Assembly (NCBI RefSeq): GCF_000179575.2
Contig: NC_015636.1
Span: forward strand, 434,001 to 498,000
Direction: 5' to 3'
DNA: 64,000 bases
Source: Methanothermococcus okinawensis IH1
GTDB lineage: Archaea > AGJL01 > Methanococci > Methanococcales > Methanococcaceae
Under the pieces are notes generated by a model. The model was not told where the DNA came from and ran no database searches. It was given only the letters and a program-made list of their open reading frames with translations. Numbering within the stretch: the stretch's first letter is position 1; each line of letters begins with the position of its first letter. Positions 35,186 to 44,406 of this stretch are shown here, one piece after another. The position numbers were made by a program, and so were the translations under genes.

Positions 35186-37054
35186 ATGTATGAATGGAAG
35201 CTAAATGAAATCGTTGATAATGGACTATGTGCCAAATGTGGTATGTGTGTTGTAGTATGTATAAAGGACTTATTGACATTTGAAGGAGTTCCGAAGTTAA
35301 AAGACGAATGTTTAAGAAAAGGAAACGGTATGTGTTATGATGTATGTCCAAGAGTCTCATCAGGAAAATATCAAATAAAGATAAGGGAAAACTTCAAAGA
35401 AGAATATTATTATGCAAAAAGTGATATTGAAGGGCAAGATGGGGGAGTTGTAACTGCATTTTTAAAATACTTATTGGAAAATAAAAAGATAGATGGAGCT
35501 ATAGTTGTAGGGGATGAGTGCTGGAAACCTGTTTCATTAGTAGTGCAAAATGCTGAAGATTTATTAAAAACTACAAAATCAAAATATACCGTTTCAATAT
35601 TAGATGCACTAAAAAAAGCTGGTGAGATGGGATTAGAAAAGGTTGCAGTTGTAGGATTACCTTGCCAAATAAATGGTTTAAGAAAACTACAATATTTCCC
35701 ATATTTAGCAAAATACGACAAAAAAGAATGTAAAAATAAAAAATTACCAAAAATAGAATACCTTATTGGATTATTTTGCACTGAGAAGTTTGAATATGAC
35801 AATATGAAAGAGGTTTTAGCCAAACATGAAATAGATATTGCAAAAGTTGAAAAATTTGATGTTAAAGGAGGAAAATTATTGGCATACATAAATGGAGAGA
35901 AAAAAGAGTTTGATTTAAAAGACATTGAAATAAATAAAGGTTGTAAGATATGTAGAGATTTCGACGCAGAAATAGCCGATGTCTCAGTCGGATGCGTTGG
36001 AAGTCCAGATGGATATTCAACAGTAATAATAAGAACTGAAAAAGGGGAAGAAATTAAAAATGCTGTTGAATTGAAAGAAGGCGTAGATTTAAATGAAATA
36101 AATAAATTAAAAGAATTAAAACTTAATAGATTTAAAAAGGAGCTCGGAAGAAGAAAAGAAAATAACGAAAAAGTATCTTTCTATTGGCTTGCTGATTATG
36201 GAGGAGTTGGTAAAAGGGCCGATGGAAATATATTTATAAGAATTAGGGCAAAACCTGCTGGATGGTATTCAATTGATGAAGTTAAAGAAATTATGAAACT
36301 AACTGAAAAATACAACGGTAAGGTAAAACTTACCAACAGGGGGGCTTTTGAAATCCATAACATAAGTCCATTTGATGCCGAAGATATGGTTTTAGAGCTC
36401 GCTAAAAAAGACTTTATTACAGGTTCAGAAGGACCACTTGTAAGGGCTACACTTGCATGCCCTGGCAAAGGAAACTGTGGAAGTGGATTGATAGATACTA
36501 CGGAGTTGTGTAGAAGCATTGAAGATAGATTTAAAGAGAGACCCAACACTTATAAATTTAAAATTGCAATAAGTGGATGTCCTAATAAGTGTGTAAGGCC
36601 ACAAATCCATGATATTGGTATAGTTGGGGTAAAATACCCTATTGTAAATGAAGAAAACTGTAATGGGTGTGGAAGGTGTGCAGATGTCTGTAAGGTCGAA
36701 GCAATACATATGAAAGGGAAAACATCATATACAAACTACAATGCATGCATAGGATGCGGTAAATGTATAGCGGCATGCCCAAATGAAGGAAGGGATGTGA
36801 AAGAAGAAGGATATATGGTATATGTTGGTGGAAAGTCTGGTCGTGAGGTTGTCGAAGGAATAAGCATGAAGTTAATGAGCGTAGATGAGATATTGAATCT
36901 TATAGATAAAGTTATGGTAGTTTATAATAAACACGGTAAAAAACCTCAGAGAGAAAGATTATCCGCTGTTATGGCAAGAATTGGAAAAGGTAAATTCTTA
37001 GAAGAAGTTAAAGAACTTATGGAAAAAGAAAAAGGAAAAGAAAAAAACAATTAA
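35186..37054 (+). CDS. fsr: F420H2-dependent sulfite reductase
   Basis: A 622-residue fusion of an F420H2-oxidising FrhB-like half and a sulfite-reductase half; it reduces sulfite to sulfide, giving detoxification and sulfur assimilation. The N-terminal ferredoxin-like CAKCGMCVVVC is followed by FrhB segments (EGQDGGVVTAFLKYL, VVGLPCQINGLRKLQ). The C-half has the siroheme-[4Fe4S] cysteines ACPGKGNC and GCPNKC with two inserted ferredoxin clusters (CNGCGRCADVC and CIGCGKCIAACP). I start at the ATG just after GGTGAT. Known family in Methanococcales. Confidence 0.95.
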   Translation: MYEWKLNEIVDNGLCAKCGMCVVVCIKDLLTFEGVPKLKDECLRKGNGMCYDVCPRVSSGKYQIKIRENFKEEYYYAKSDIEGQDGGVVTAFLKYLLENKKIDGAIVVGDECWKPVSLVVQNAEDLLKTTKSKYTVSILDALKKAGEMGLEKVAVVGLPCQINGLRKLQYFPYLAKYDKKECKNKKLPKIEYLIGLFCTEKFEYDNMKEVLAKHEIDIAKVEKFDVKGGKLLAYINGEKKEFDLKDIEINKGCKICRDFDAEIADVSVGCVGSPDGYSTVIIRTEKGEEIKNAVELKEGVDLNEINKLKELKLNRFKKELGRRKENNEKVSFYWLADYGGVGKRADGNIFIRIRAKPAGWYSIDEVKEIMKLTEKYNGKVKLTNRGAFEIHNISPFDAEDMVLELAKKDFITGSEGPLVRATLACPGKGNCGSGLIDTTELCRSIEDRFKERPNTYKFKIAISGCPNKCVRPQIHDIGIVGVKYPIVNEENCNGCGRCADVCKVEAIHMKGKTSYTNYNACIGCGKCIAACPNEGRDVKEEGYMVYVGGKSGREVVEGISMKLMSVDEILNLIDKVMVVYNKHGKKPQRERLSAVMARIGKGKFLEEVKELMEKEKGKEKNN

Positions 37055-37130
37055 TAAAATAAAATAATTATAAAAATAGTATCTCCAAATAAAATTAAGA
37101 ATAAATTAAATGTATACTAAAGTGGTATAA

Positions 37131-37454
37131 ATGATAAAATCGTTAAGTTCAAAAGAAATTTATGACATGATTTCAAAAAATGATGATGAGCTCTATATAT
37201 TGGATGTTAGAACTCCTGCGGAATATAAAGAAAGACATATAAAAAATGCAAAATTGATAAATGTAAATGATGCAGAATTTGAAAATGAGATAAACAAATT
37301 AGATAAATCAAAAAAATATATTGTATATTGTAGGTCAGGCGTTAGAAGCATGAAAGCATGCGAAATTATGGAAAAATCAGGCTTTAAAGAATTATATAAT
37401 TTAATTGGGGGAATTACGAACTGGAAAAATAATGGATTTCCAGTGGAAAAATAA
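37131..37454 (+). CDS. Rhodanese-domain sulfurtransferase
   Basis: A single rhodanese domain of 107 residues with active-site loop CRSGVRS near residue 67, N-terminal LDVRTPAEYKERHIKNA and the C-terminal GGITNWKNNGFPV. It transfers sulfane sulfur or handles thiosulfate or persulfide. Its place 76 bases after fsr on the same strand suggests a link to sulfur metabolism; AAAGTGGT precedes the ATG. Confidence 0.88.
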   Translation: MIKSLSSKEIYDMISKNDDELYILDVRTPAEYKERHIKNAKLINVNDAEFENEINKLDKSKKYIVYCRSGVRSMKACEIMEKSGFKELYNLIGGITNWKNNGFPVEK

Positions 37455-37555
37455 TAAATAATCAACATATCCCTTTTAATTTTTTATATAAAAAATTATA
37501 AATTATGTATTATAAATTATTATAATATTTTAATATTAGAAATTAAAAAAATACA

Positions 37556-37612
37556 CCATATTCACTATGGAATATGGTTAAACAATTGCTCCTTATCCAC
37601 TGCGGAATAAGG
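37556..37612. terminator. Two similar hairpins between convergent genes
   Basis: Hairpin 1 is CCATATTC-ACTATG-GAATATGG (37556-37577); hairpin 2 is CCTTATCC-ACTGC-GGAATAAGG (37591-37612). The stems differ by compensating changes while the loop CACT is kept, and both are followed by a TTAAACAATTG-like tail. They lie between the convergent rhodanese and rps10 genes and may end transcription, though a T-run is absent. Confidence 0.4.
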
Positions 37613-37745
37613 ATTTAACATTGGCTATTTTAATGTAAGAATTAAATAATAAAAAAGAAAATAAAGTATTGCAATATACTGCATATGACACATATATAAT
37701 ATTGCAATATTTAATGGCTTATGCAAGAGTAAATAATGCATAAAA

Positions 37746-38054
37746 TTAGCTTCTTAATTCAATTTCAATTTGAACAGCTTCTGGAATTCTTATTTTCATA
37801 ATATGTTTCATGGTTCTTTCATCTGCTTCTATATCAATTACTCTTTTATGAACTCTCATTGTCCATCTATCAAAGGTTGATGAACCTTCACCATCGGTTG
37901 ATTTTCTTGTTGTAATTTTCAATGTTTTTGTTGGCAGTGGAATTGGTCCTGCCATATCTACACCAGTTTTTTCTGCGATTGTTCTTATCTGGTCGCAAAC
38001 TCCATCTAATTCTTTATGGTCTGTGCTACTTAACTTTATTCTTGCTTTTTGCAT
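37746..38054 (-). CDS. rps10: Ribosomal protein S10 (uS10)
   Basis: A 102-residue small-subunit protein. Recognised by [38 protein letters not shown] and the tail [14 protein letters not shown]. Last gene of the str operon, 100 bases after tuf, the conserved archaeal order. Confidence 0.97.
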   Translation of the reverse strand: MQKARIKLSSTDHKELDGVCDQIRTIAEKTGVDMAGPIPLPTKTLKITTRKSTDGEGSSTFDRWTMRVHKRVIDIEADERTMKHIMKIRIPEAVQIEIELRS

Positions 38055-38154
38055 AATATCTCCTTCATAGTTAAATATTTTAAAATGATATAAATCTATT
38101 TTAATAAAAAATAAAAAAGGAAGAAATAATTAATTCCTACCTAATTTATCTATT

Positions 38155-39441
38155 TTATTTGTTTTTTGCTTTAACATCTATACACATACCAGCTGCAACT
38201 GTCATACCCATATCTCTTATAGCGAACCTACCGAGCTGTGGAATTTCTCTTACATTTTCAATAACCATTGGTTTTGTTGGTACGATTTTAACTATTGCAG
38301 CATCTCCTGCTTTTAAGAAGTCTGGGTTTTCTTCCTTAACTTCACCAGTTGCTGGGTTCAATTTTTTGAGGAGCTCTGTAAATGTACATGCTACCTGAGC
38401 TGTGTGAGCGTGGAATACTGGTGTGTATCCTGCTGTAATTACTGATGGGTGCTGTAAAACAACTATTTGAGCTGTGAATTCTTCTGCTACTGTTGGAGCA
38501 TTGTCAGGGTGTCCTACAACATCTCCTCTTTTAATATCTTTCTTACCTACGCCTCTTACGTTGAAACCAACGTTGTCACCAGGTTCTGCTTTTGGAAGCT
38601 GTTCGTGGTGCATCTCAATGGATTTAACTTCTCCTGTAACACCAGCAGGTTCAAATACAACTTTGTCTCCTGGTTTCATAACTCCTGTCTCTACTCTTCC
38701 TACTGGAACTGTACCTACACCAGTGATTGTATATACATCCTGAATTGGGAGTCTCAATGGTAAATCTACTGGTTTTTCTGGTGGTTGGAATGTATCAATT
38801 ACTTCTACCAGTGTAGGCCCCTTATACCATGGCATTTTGTCTGATTTATTAACTACATTGTCTCCAAGGTATGATGCCACTGGAACGAAGTGTATGTTAT
38901 CAGGGTTGTATCCCAATATTTTTAATAACTGGTTTGAGAGCATATCTTTCATTGCTTTATATTCTTCTTCACTGTAATTTACCGTATCCATTTTGTTAAT
39001 TGCAACAGCCAATTGATTTACACCGAGTGTTCTAATTAAGAAGATGTGTTCTCTTGTTTGTGGTTGTAATCCTGTTTTAGCATCATTTACATCAACTACT
39101 AAAATAGCAGCATCTGCCTGTGAAGCTCCTGTAATCATGTTTTTAATGAAATCTCTGTGTCCTGGACAATCTACAATTGTTACACTATATTTTTTACTTT
39201 CGAATTTTTTGTGAGCTACATCGATTGTAACTCCTCTTTCTCTTTCTTCTTTTAAACCATCCATAACATAAGCAAATTCGAATCCTGCTTTACCTTTTTC
39301 AGCAGCTTCTCTTTTTAATCTTTCTAATACCTGTGGGTCAATAGCTCCACTATCCAATAATAATCTACCAACTGTTGTGGATTTACCAGCATCTACGTGT
39401 CCAATAAATGCAACATTTAGTACAGGTTTTTCTTTTGCCAT
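38155..39441 (-). CDS. tuf: Elongation factor 1-alpha
   Basis: A 428-residue GTPase delivering aminoacyl-tRNA to the ribosome. G1 is [12 protein letters not shown], switch [18 protein letters not shown] and the later [10 protein letters not shown]. Domain II starts near [20 protein letters not shown]. Length typical. Follows fusA with about 260 bases between, where I see promoter-like AT-rich sequence and no gene. Confidence 0.98.
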   Translation of the reverse strand: MAKEKPVLNVAFIGHVDAGKSTTVGRLLLDSGAIDPQVLERLKREAAEKGKAGFEFAYVMDGLKEERERGVTIDVAHKKFESKKYSVTIVDCPGHRDFIKNMITGASQADAAILVVDVNDAKTGLQPQTREHIFLIRTLGVNQLAVAINKMDTVNYSEEEYKAMKDMLSNQLLKILGYNPDNIHFVPVASYLGDNVVNKSDKMPWYKGPTLVEVIDTFQPPEKPVDLPLRLPIQDVYTITGVGTVPVGRVETGVMKPGDKVVFEPAGVTGEVKSIEMHHEQLPKAEPGDNVGFNVRGVGKKDIKRGDVVGHPDNAPTVAEEFTAQIVVLQHPSVITAGYTPVFHAHTAQVACTFTELLKKLNPATGEVKEENPDFLKAGDAAIVKIVPTKPMVIENVREIPQLGRFAIRDMGMTVAAGMCIDVKAKNK

Positions 39442-39704
39442 AATATTACCTCCAAATTTATTTTAACTTAGTTTTACTTAGTTTAATATCTTTTATTTAG
39501 GTTATGTTATATATTTTTATTTTTATATGTTTTTATTTTAAAGTTTTAAAATATAAATACTCTATATACATAACTACTAAATATTATATATAATTACTCT
39601 ATGGATTTAAGAGTTTTAAAAGAAATAATTAAAATTTATAAGGATTATAAAATTGTAATATTCATTATACCAAAGTGGTATATATATTTTGTGGTGATTA
39701 ATCA

Positions 39705-41888
39705 TTATTCTGTTTTCAATCCTTTTCTTTCTCTTATCTCTTTTACAATTTTTGGTTGCAATTCATTAGGAACTCTTTCAAATCCGCCAAATTCAACGCT
39801 CCACAAACATCTACCTTGGGTAGCTCCTCTAATAGCTCCTGCAAATCCAAACATTTCTGAAACAGGTGCTTTTGCTTTGATTAGAGTCATATCCCCTTCC
39901 TGCTCCATATCCAATATCTGCCCTCTTCTATTACTGAGCTCTCTCATTGCATCTCCCATATAGTCCTGAGGTGTATTTATATATACCTTTTGAATAGGCT
40001 CCAATAATACAGGTTTTGCCTGCATAATTGCATCCCTAATACCAAATCTTACAGCAGGGATTAACTGAGCAGGACCTCTATGAATTGCATCTTCGTGGAA
40101 TACTGCATCTACCAATTTAACTTTTATGCCCTGACATTTTTCAGCTGCCAATGGACCGTTTCTTACAGCCTCTTTGAAACCTTCAATTATCAATTCCCTT
40201 GCTTCGTCCAATTGAACAATACCTCTTGTCATGTTGAGAAGAATGTTTCCTTCATAGATAGACATTACCCTTTTAGCCTCTTCTTTATCAAGTCCTGCCT
40301 CTACTAAAACTTTTTCTACTTCTTGAGGTGTCTTTTTCTTAAAGTCTTCGTCTTTAATTTTTCCTTCCTTGTATGCATTATATACGCTTTCTTCCAGTGG
40401 TTCTACTACGAAATACAATTTGTTGTGTTTGTTTGGAGATTTACCCTCTACCTCAGGTGAGGTTCCAGTTACTGTTTCCCTATAAACAACAATAGGCTCT
40501 CCAACATCTACCTCAATACCTGCATCCCTACCTATCTTTGTGTTTGTAATAACTTCAATGTGGAGCTCACCCATACCACTGATTAAGTGTTCCCCTGTTT
40601 CTTCGTTAATTTCTACCCTAACGGTGTTGTCTTCTCTTGCTATTTGTCTTAAAACCTCAATTAGTTTTGGAAGGTCTTTTGTGTTTTTAGCTTCAATTGC
40701 TACTGTAATTACAGGCTCACTTACATGCGTAATTGATTCAAATGGTGGTTCAATTATGCTGTCTGGACTACATATAGTTTCCCCTGCACTAGCTTCTTTT
40801 AACCCTGTTAAAGCACAAATATTCCCTGCTGAAACGCTTGGAACTTGAATTCTTTCAGCACCCATAAACACAGCTACCTGCTGAGCTCTTGCCTTCTGTT
40901 TCATGCTTACTAAATATAGTTCATCTCCTTGTTTTACCCTACCACTAAATAATCTGCATGCGGAAATAGCACCAGCGTGTTTATCCATGATAATTTTTGT
41001 AATTACACCTGCCAATGGACCATTAGGATCGCAATTAATCATAGCCTTACCAATTTCTGATTCTAAATCTCCTTTCCAAATGTTTGGAATTCTATATTTC
41101 TGAGCTTCAAGTGGGTTTGGAAGGTGTTTGATTACCATATCCAAAAGAACTTCATGAAGTGGAGCCTTTTGAGCGAGCTCCTTCTGGTTTTCATTTTCGC
41201 AGTAGTCTATAATATCTTTGAATGTAATACCTGTTTTTTTCATATATGGTACGGAAATTGCCCAGTTATGGTATGCTGAACCAAATGCAACACTTCCATC
41301 CATAACATTTACAATCCATTCTTTTTTAAATTCTTCCGATGCCATTTTTTGGATTAATTTATTTACATCATTGATAATTTTTGTAAATCTGTTCATTAAT
41401 TCTTCTGGTGTTAATTTTAGCTCATTTAACAATCTATCTACTTTGTTAATGAATAAAACAGGTTTTACCTTTTCCTTCAAAGCCTGTCTTAAAACGGTTT
41501 CGGTCTGTGGCATGACACCCTCAACAGCACATACCACAACAATGGCACCATCAATAGCTCTCATTGCTCTTGTAACGTCCCCACCAAAATCAACGTGTCC
41601 TGGTGTGTCGATTAAGTTAATTAAAAATTCTTTTCCTTCATATTCATGCACCATAGACACGTTTGCAGCATAGATTGTGATACCTCTTGCTGCTTCCTCT
41701 TCATCAAAATCAAGTGCCAACTGGTCTCCTGCAAGGTCTTTGGAAATCATTCCAGCCCCTGCTAACAGGTTATCTGATAATGTTGTTTTACCGTGGTCAA
41801 TATGTGCACAAATACCAATATTTCTTATTCTGTCGTGGGTTTCCATTAAGCTTTTAACTTTTTCAACCATTTTTGCTCTTCTTCCCAT
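39705..41888 (-). CDS. fusA: Elongation factor 2
   Basis: A 727-residue translocation GTPase of the archaeal/eukaryal EF-2 type. G1 [31 protein letters not shown] and NKVDRL are visible. The C-terminal domain has [11 protein letters not shown]-like and the diphthamide loop [19 protein letters not shown] near residue 595, where the histidine in IHRG is the expected diphthamide. Length normal. Confidence 0.98.
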   Translation of the reverse strand: MGRRAKMVEKVKSLMETHDRIRNIGICAHIDHGKTTLSDNLLAGAGMISKDLAGDQLALDFDEEEAARGITIYAANVSMVHEYEGKEFLINLIDTPGHVDFGGDVTRAMRAIDGAIVVVCAVEGVMPQTETVLRQALKEKVKPVLFINKVDRLLNELKLTPEELMNRFTKIINDVNKLIQKMASEEFKKEWIVNVMDGSVAFGSAYHNWAISVPYMKKTGITFKDIIDYCENENQKELAQKAPLHEVLLDMVIKHLPNPLEAQKYRIPNIWKGDLESEIGKAMINCDPNGPLAGVITKIIMDKHAGAISACRLFSGRVKQGDELYLVSMKQKARAQQVAVFMGAERIQVPSVSAGNICALTGLKEASAGETICSPDSIIEPPFESITHVSEPVITVAIEAKNTKDLPKLIEVLRQIAREDNTVRVEINEETGEHLISGMGELHIEVITNTKIGRDAGIEVDVGEPIVVYRETVTGTSPEVEGKSPNKHNKLYFVVEPLEESVYNAYKEGKIKDEDFKKKTPQEVEKVLVEAGLDKEEAKRVMSIYEGNILLNMTRGIVQLDEARELIIEGFKEAVRNGPLAAEKCQGIKVKLVDAVFHEDAIHRGPAQLIPAVRFGIRDAIMQAKPVLLEPIQKVYINTPQDYMGDAMRELSNRRGQILDMEQEGDMTLIKAKAPVSEMFGFAGAIRGATQGRCLWSVEFGGFERVPNELQPKIVKEIRERKGLKTE

Positions 41889-42084
41889 AATCTCATCCTC
41901 ATGATGAATTTATATAGTTCATAATTTATGAATATATTTTCATTAAATATAGCTAATTATATTAAAATTGATTTAAATACCTTTCTGATATTTATATAAA
42001 AAATAATAAATAGATATCTAAATGTGGATAAATAACAATAACTAAATTAAAGATAAATGATAAAATATAATAATAAATAATCAT

Positions 42085-42651
42085 TTATCTTGCAGATTGA
42101 GCAACTCTTTCTTTTTCTTCTTTCTTTCTTACTGCATAACTTCTTTGCATATCTGCTTTTGAAGCGAAGATTATTTCATCAGCTAAACACTGTGCAAAGG
42201 TTTTTTTACTTTTATGTGCTGATTGCATTGCACCAAGGGCTATATTTCTTAAAGCAGTATCCAATCTTCTTGATGGAGATACATCAACTGATTGAAGGAA
42301 TGCTATACCTCCATAAGAAATTCTTGTAGTTTCTTCCCTAGGTCCTGCATTTTCCAATGCCTCAATTAAAACTTGAACAGGGTTTTGTTTTGTTCTTTTT
42401 TCAATTATATCAAATGCTTCTTCAATTGTGCTTAATACTAAATGTTTTTTACCAGTGTTATGTTCTTTTCTCATTAAATTGTTTGCCAATCTTTCTACAA
42501 TGTTCATTTTGGCTTTATCAAACATCTTTTTTGAGTTTCTTCCTGCGCTGTGTGGCACAAATACTGGTGCTATATTTATATAGCCTCTTAAACTTGGGTC
42601 TCTAACTACAACTTCTGTGGTATCCCATTTGTTGAATAATTTAATTTCCAA
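42085..42651 (-). CDS. rps7: Ribosomal protein S7 (uS7)
   Basis: A 188-residue protein that nucleates 16S rRNA 3' domain assembly. Segments [37 protein letters not shown] and [19 protein letters not shown] are diagnostic. The start is TTG with the good site AAGGTGAGAT. Next gene in the operon is fusA, after about 200 bases. Confidence 0.97.
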   Translation of the reverse strand: MEIKLFNKWDTTEVVVRDPSLRGYINIAPVFVPHSAGRNSKKMFDKAKMNIVERLANNLMRKEHNTGKKHLVLSTIEEAFDIIEKRTKQNPVQVLIEALENAGPREETTRISYGGIAFLQSVDVSPSRRLDTALRNIALGAMQSAHKSKKTFAQCLADEIIFASKADMQRSYAVRKKEEKERVAQSAR

Positions 42652-42699
42652 TATCTCACCTTCTTTAATTTTTTAGATAATTATTCATTTTATTATAAT

Positions 42700-43143
42700 T
42701 TATCTCTTAACTTTTTCTTGTCTTCCTCTAACAAGTTCTTTTAATGAGTTTTTACCTACCATAACTACTTTATATCTAACTCCTGGAATATCCCCTTTTG
42801 CCTGTCCTTTTGGACCTCCAATTCCTTCAATTATGACCTCATCGTGTTCATCTATGAAGTTTATAGCGTGGTTTCCAGGTGCAAATGCTGTAACAACCCT
42901 ACCGTTTTTAATTAGCTGCACTTTAACACATTTTCTAATAGCTGAGTTTGGCTGTTTTGCCTCTAATCCCACTTTCTCAACAACAATTCCTCTTGCCATC
43001 GGAGCTCCTTCTAATGGGTCTGATTTTTCTTTTAATTTTAAAACCCTATTTACATATTTATAATGGTGCCATCTACTTCCTTTTCTTTTTAATACTAATT
43101 TTCTTCCAGCAAATTCTCCTCTTGGGGATTTACTTCCTGACAT
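42700..43143 (-). CDS. rps12: Ribosomal protein S12 (uS12)
   Basis: A 147-residue decoding-centre protein of the archaeal long type. The conserved loop [19 protein letters not shown] and the segment [17 protein letters not shown] are present. It is preceded closely by nusA and followed by rps7. Confidence 0.97.
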   Translation of the reverse strand: MSGSKSPRGEFAGRKLVLKRKGSRWHHYKYVNRVLKLKEKSDPLEGAPMARGIVVEKVGLEAKQPNSAIRKCVKVQLIKNGRVVTAFAPGNHAINFIDEHDEVIIEGIGGPKGQAKGDIPGVRYKVVMVGKNSLKELVRGRQEKVKR

Positions 43144-43205
43144 GCTATTACCACCTTATATTTTAATTTTATATATATATTTAAGCATTTAATAATTATC
43201 CAATA

Positions 43206-43772
43206 TTATTCATTACTTTCTGAAACTACTTCTTCTTTCAGTTTTTCTGCCTCTATATTCTTATTTTCTGCTACTTTATTTTCAGTTTTAGGTTTTTCAG
43301 TCTTTTCAAATTTTTTATGATATTTTCCTTTTGGGTTTTTCCTAGGTTCTGAAACTACCTTAATATTTTTTATATCTGAAAGTCTGCCCACAATATTAAC
43401 AGCCCTATCGATATTTTTTCCCCTATTTCCAATAATTGTCCTTCTTAATTTGGGATGAACTCTAATATATACAACCACATCATCTCCAAATTTTTTTATC
43501 CAGACATCTTCTAACTTCAATGGAGCAAATACATTTCTAACGAATTTTTTCAAATCTGAGGAGTATTCAATAACATCTATCTTTTTACCAAATTTTTCCA
43601 TGGCATTTTTTACATTCTCTCCACCTTTCCCAATTGCTGCACCAATGTCTCCTTCCTTAACCACAAATACAATTCTTTCATCGTCAGAAATGCAGTCCAT
43701 TACATCCGCACCAGTTATTTTTTCAAAAAGACCGATTTTCATCATGTCGTCTCTCGTTATCTTGACCTTCAT
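43206..43772 (-). CDS. nusA: NusA-like KH-domain transcription factor with acidic/basic tail
   Basis: A 188-residue archaeal NusA. Two KH domains are visible (GAAIGKGGENVKNAMEKFG and RRTIIGNRGKNIDRAVNIVG). It has an extra tail of about 40 residues, rich in Lys and Glu (KKFEKTEKPKTENKVAENK), beyond the usual archaeal length of about 145 residues. Gene order rpl30e-nusA-rps12 is standard. Confidence 0.95.
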   Translation of the reverse strand: MKVKITRDDMMKIGLFEKITGADVMDCISDDERIVFVVKEGDIGAAIGKGGENVKNAMEKFGKKIDVIEYSSDLKKFVRNVFAPLKLEDVWIKKFGDDVVVYIRVHPKLRRTIIGNRGKNIDRAVNIVGRLSDIKNIKVVSEPRKNPKGKYHKKFEKTEKPKTENKVAENKNIEAEKLKEEVVSESNE

Positions 43773-43814
43773 TAAACCATCACCTGATTATTCTTCATTT
43801 TTTATTCTTCATTT

Positions 43815-44111
43815 TTATTTTACTACATTTAAAATAGTTGAGTTTCCAGGTTCAATAACCACCAGTGCAGAAACAGGGAAAGGTTTTCCACAGATAGCAC
43901 CCAACTCTAATGATGTTGAATCATGATTGTAAATTGGAATGTTTGATAATTTTGCATAATATGTTATATCGTCCATAACTTCCTTTGCACAGTTTCCTGC
44001 CAATATTATTAAATTCCCTTCGCCGTGTTTTGCAAGTTTTATCGTTTGTTTTGTTCCTAAAACTACATTTCCAGTATCTACTGCTACTCTTATAGCTCTG
44101 TTTATATCCAT
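43815..44111 (-). CDS. rpl30e: Ribosomal protein L30e (L7Ae family)
   Basis: A 98-residue large-subunit protein of the L7Ae/L30e kink-turn-binding family. Diagnostic segments are [20 protein letters not shown] and [19 protein letters not shown]. First gene of the downstream half of the str operon, with its own promoter. The presence of kink-turn leaders elsewhere in the window makes L7Ae-family proteins relevant as possible binders, though L30e itself is not known to be one for them. Confidence 0.96.
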   Translation of the reverse strand: MDINRAIRVAVDTGNVVLGTKQTIKLAKHGEGNLIILAGNCAKEVMDDITYYAKLSNIPIYNHDSTSLELGAICGKPFPVSALVVIEPGNSTILNVVK

Positions 44112-44213
44112 AATATTACCTCCTTCTCATTTTTACTCCAGAGGTCCTTCCTGATTAAGTTTAATTTTTTTTATTCAGTGAAGTCCTCAATAATACATAT
44201 GCATTACAGTATA

Positions 44214-44230
44214 TATCACAGTGTGTGATA
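44214..44230 (-). promoter_or_regulatory. 17-bp palindrome at the rpl30e promoter
   Basis: TATCACACACTGTGATA read on the - strand is a perfect 7+3+7 inverted repeat. It follows directly after a TATA-like TTATAAATTTA element, about 105 bases before the rpl30e start, so it overlaps the expected transcription start. It could be an operator of the rpl30e-nusA-str operon. Confidence 0.5.
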
Positions 44231-44406
44231 AATTTATAACCATAGTAAATAGATAAAAGTTATTTTTATACTTTTTGTATATAGTGTTATATTTAAATGT
44301 TAAAAAAGATATTAAATTTTAATATAAAAAATATTTAAAGTAAAATAAATTATTTTAATATCTTATCATTCATTATTTATTAATCTTTTTATTTTTAGTT
44401 ATTTTA

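Noticed and set aside
37556-37612. Two-repeat CRISPR-like structure
   Set aside because: Only two units, the repeats differ in sequence, and there are no spacers or cas genes.
39601-39963. A + strand ORF of 120 codons overlapping the 3' end of EF-2
   Set aside because: It is antisense to fusA over most of its length, has no ribosome site and an unconvincing protein composition.
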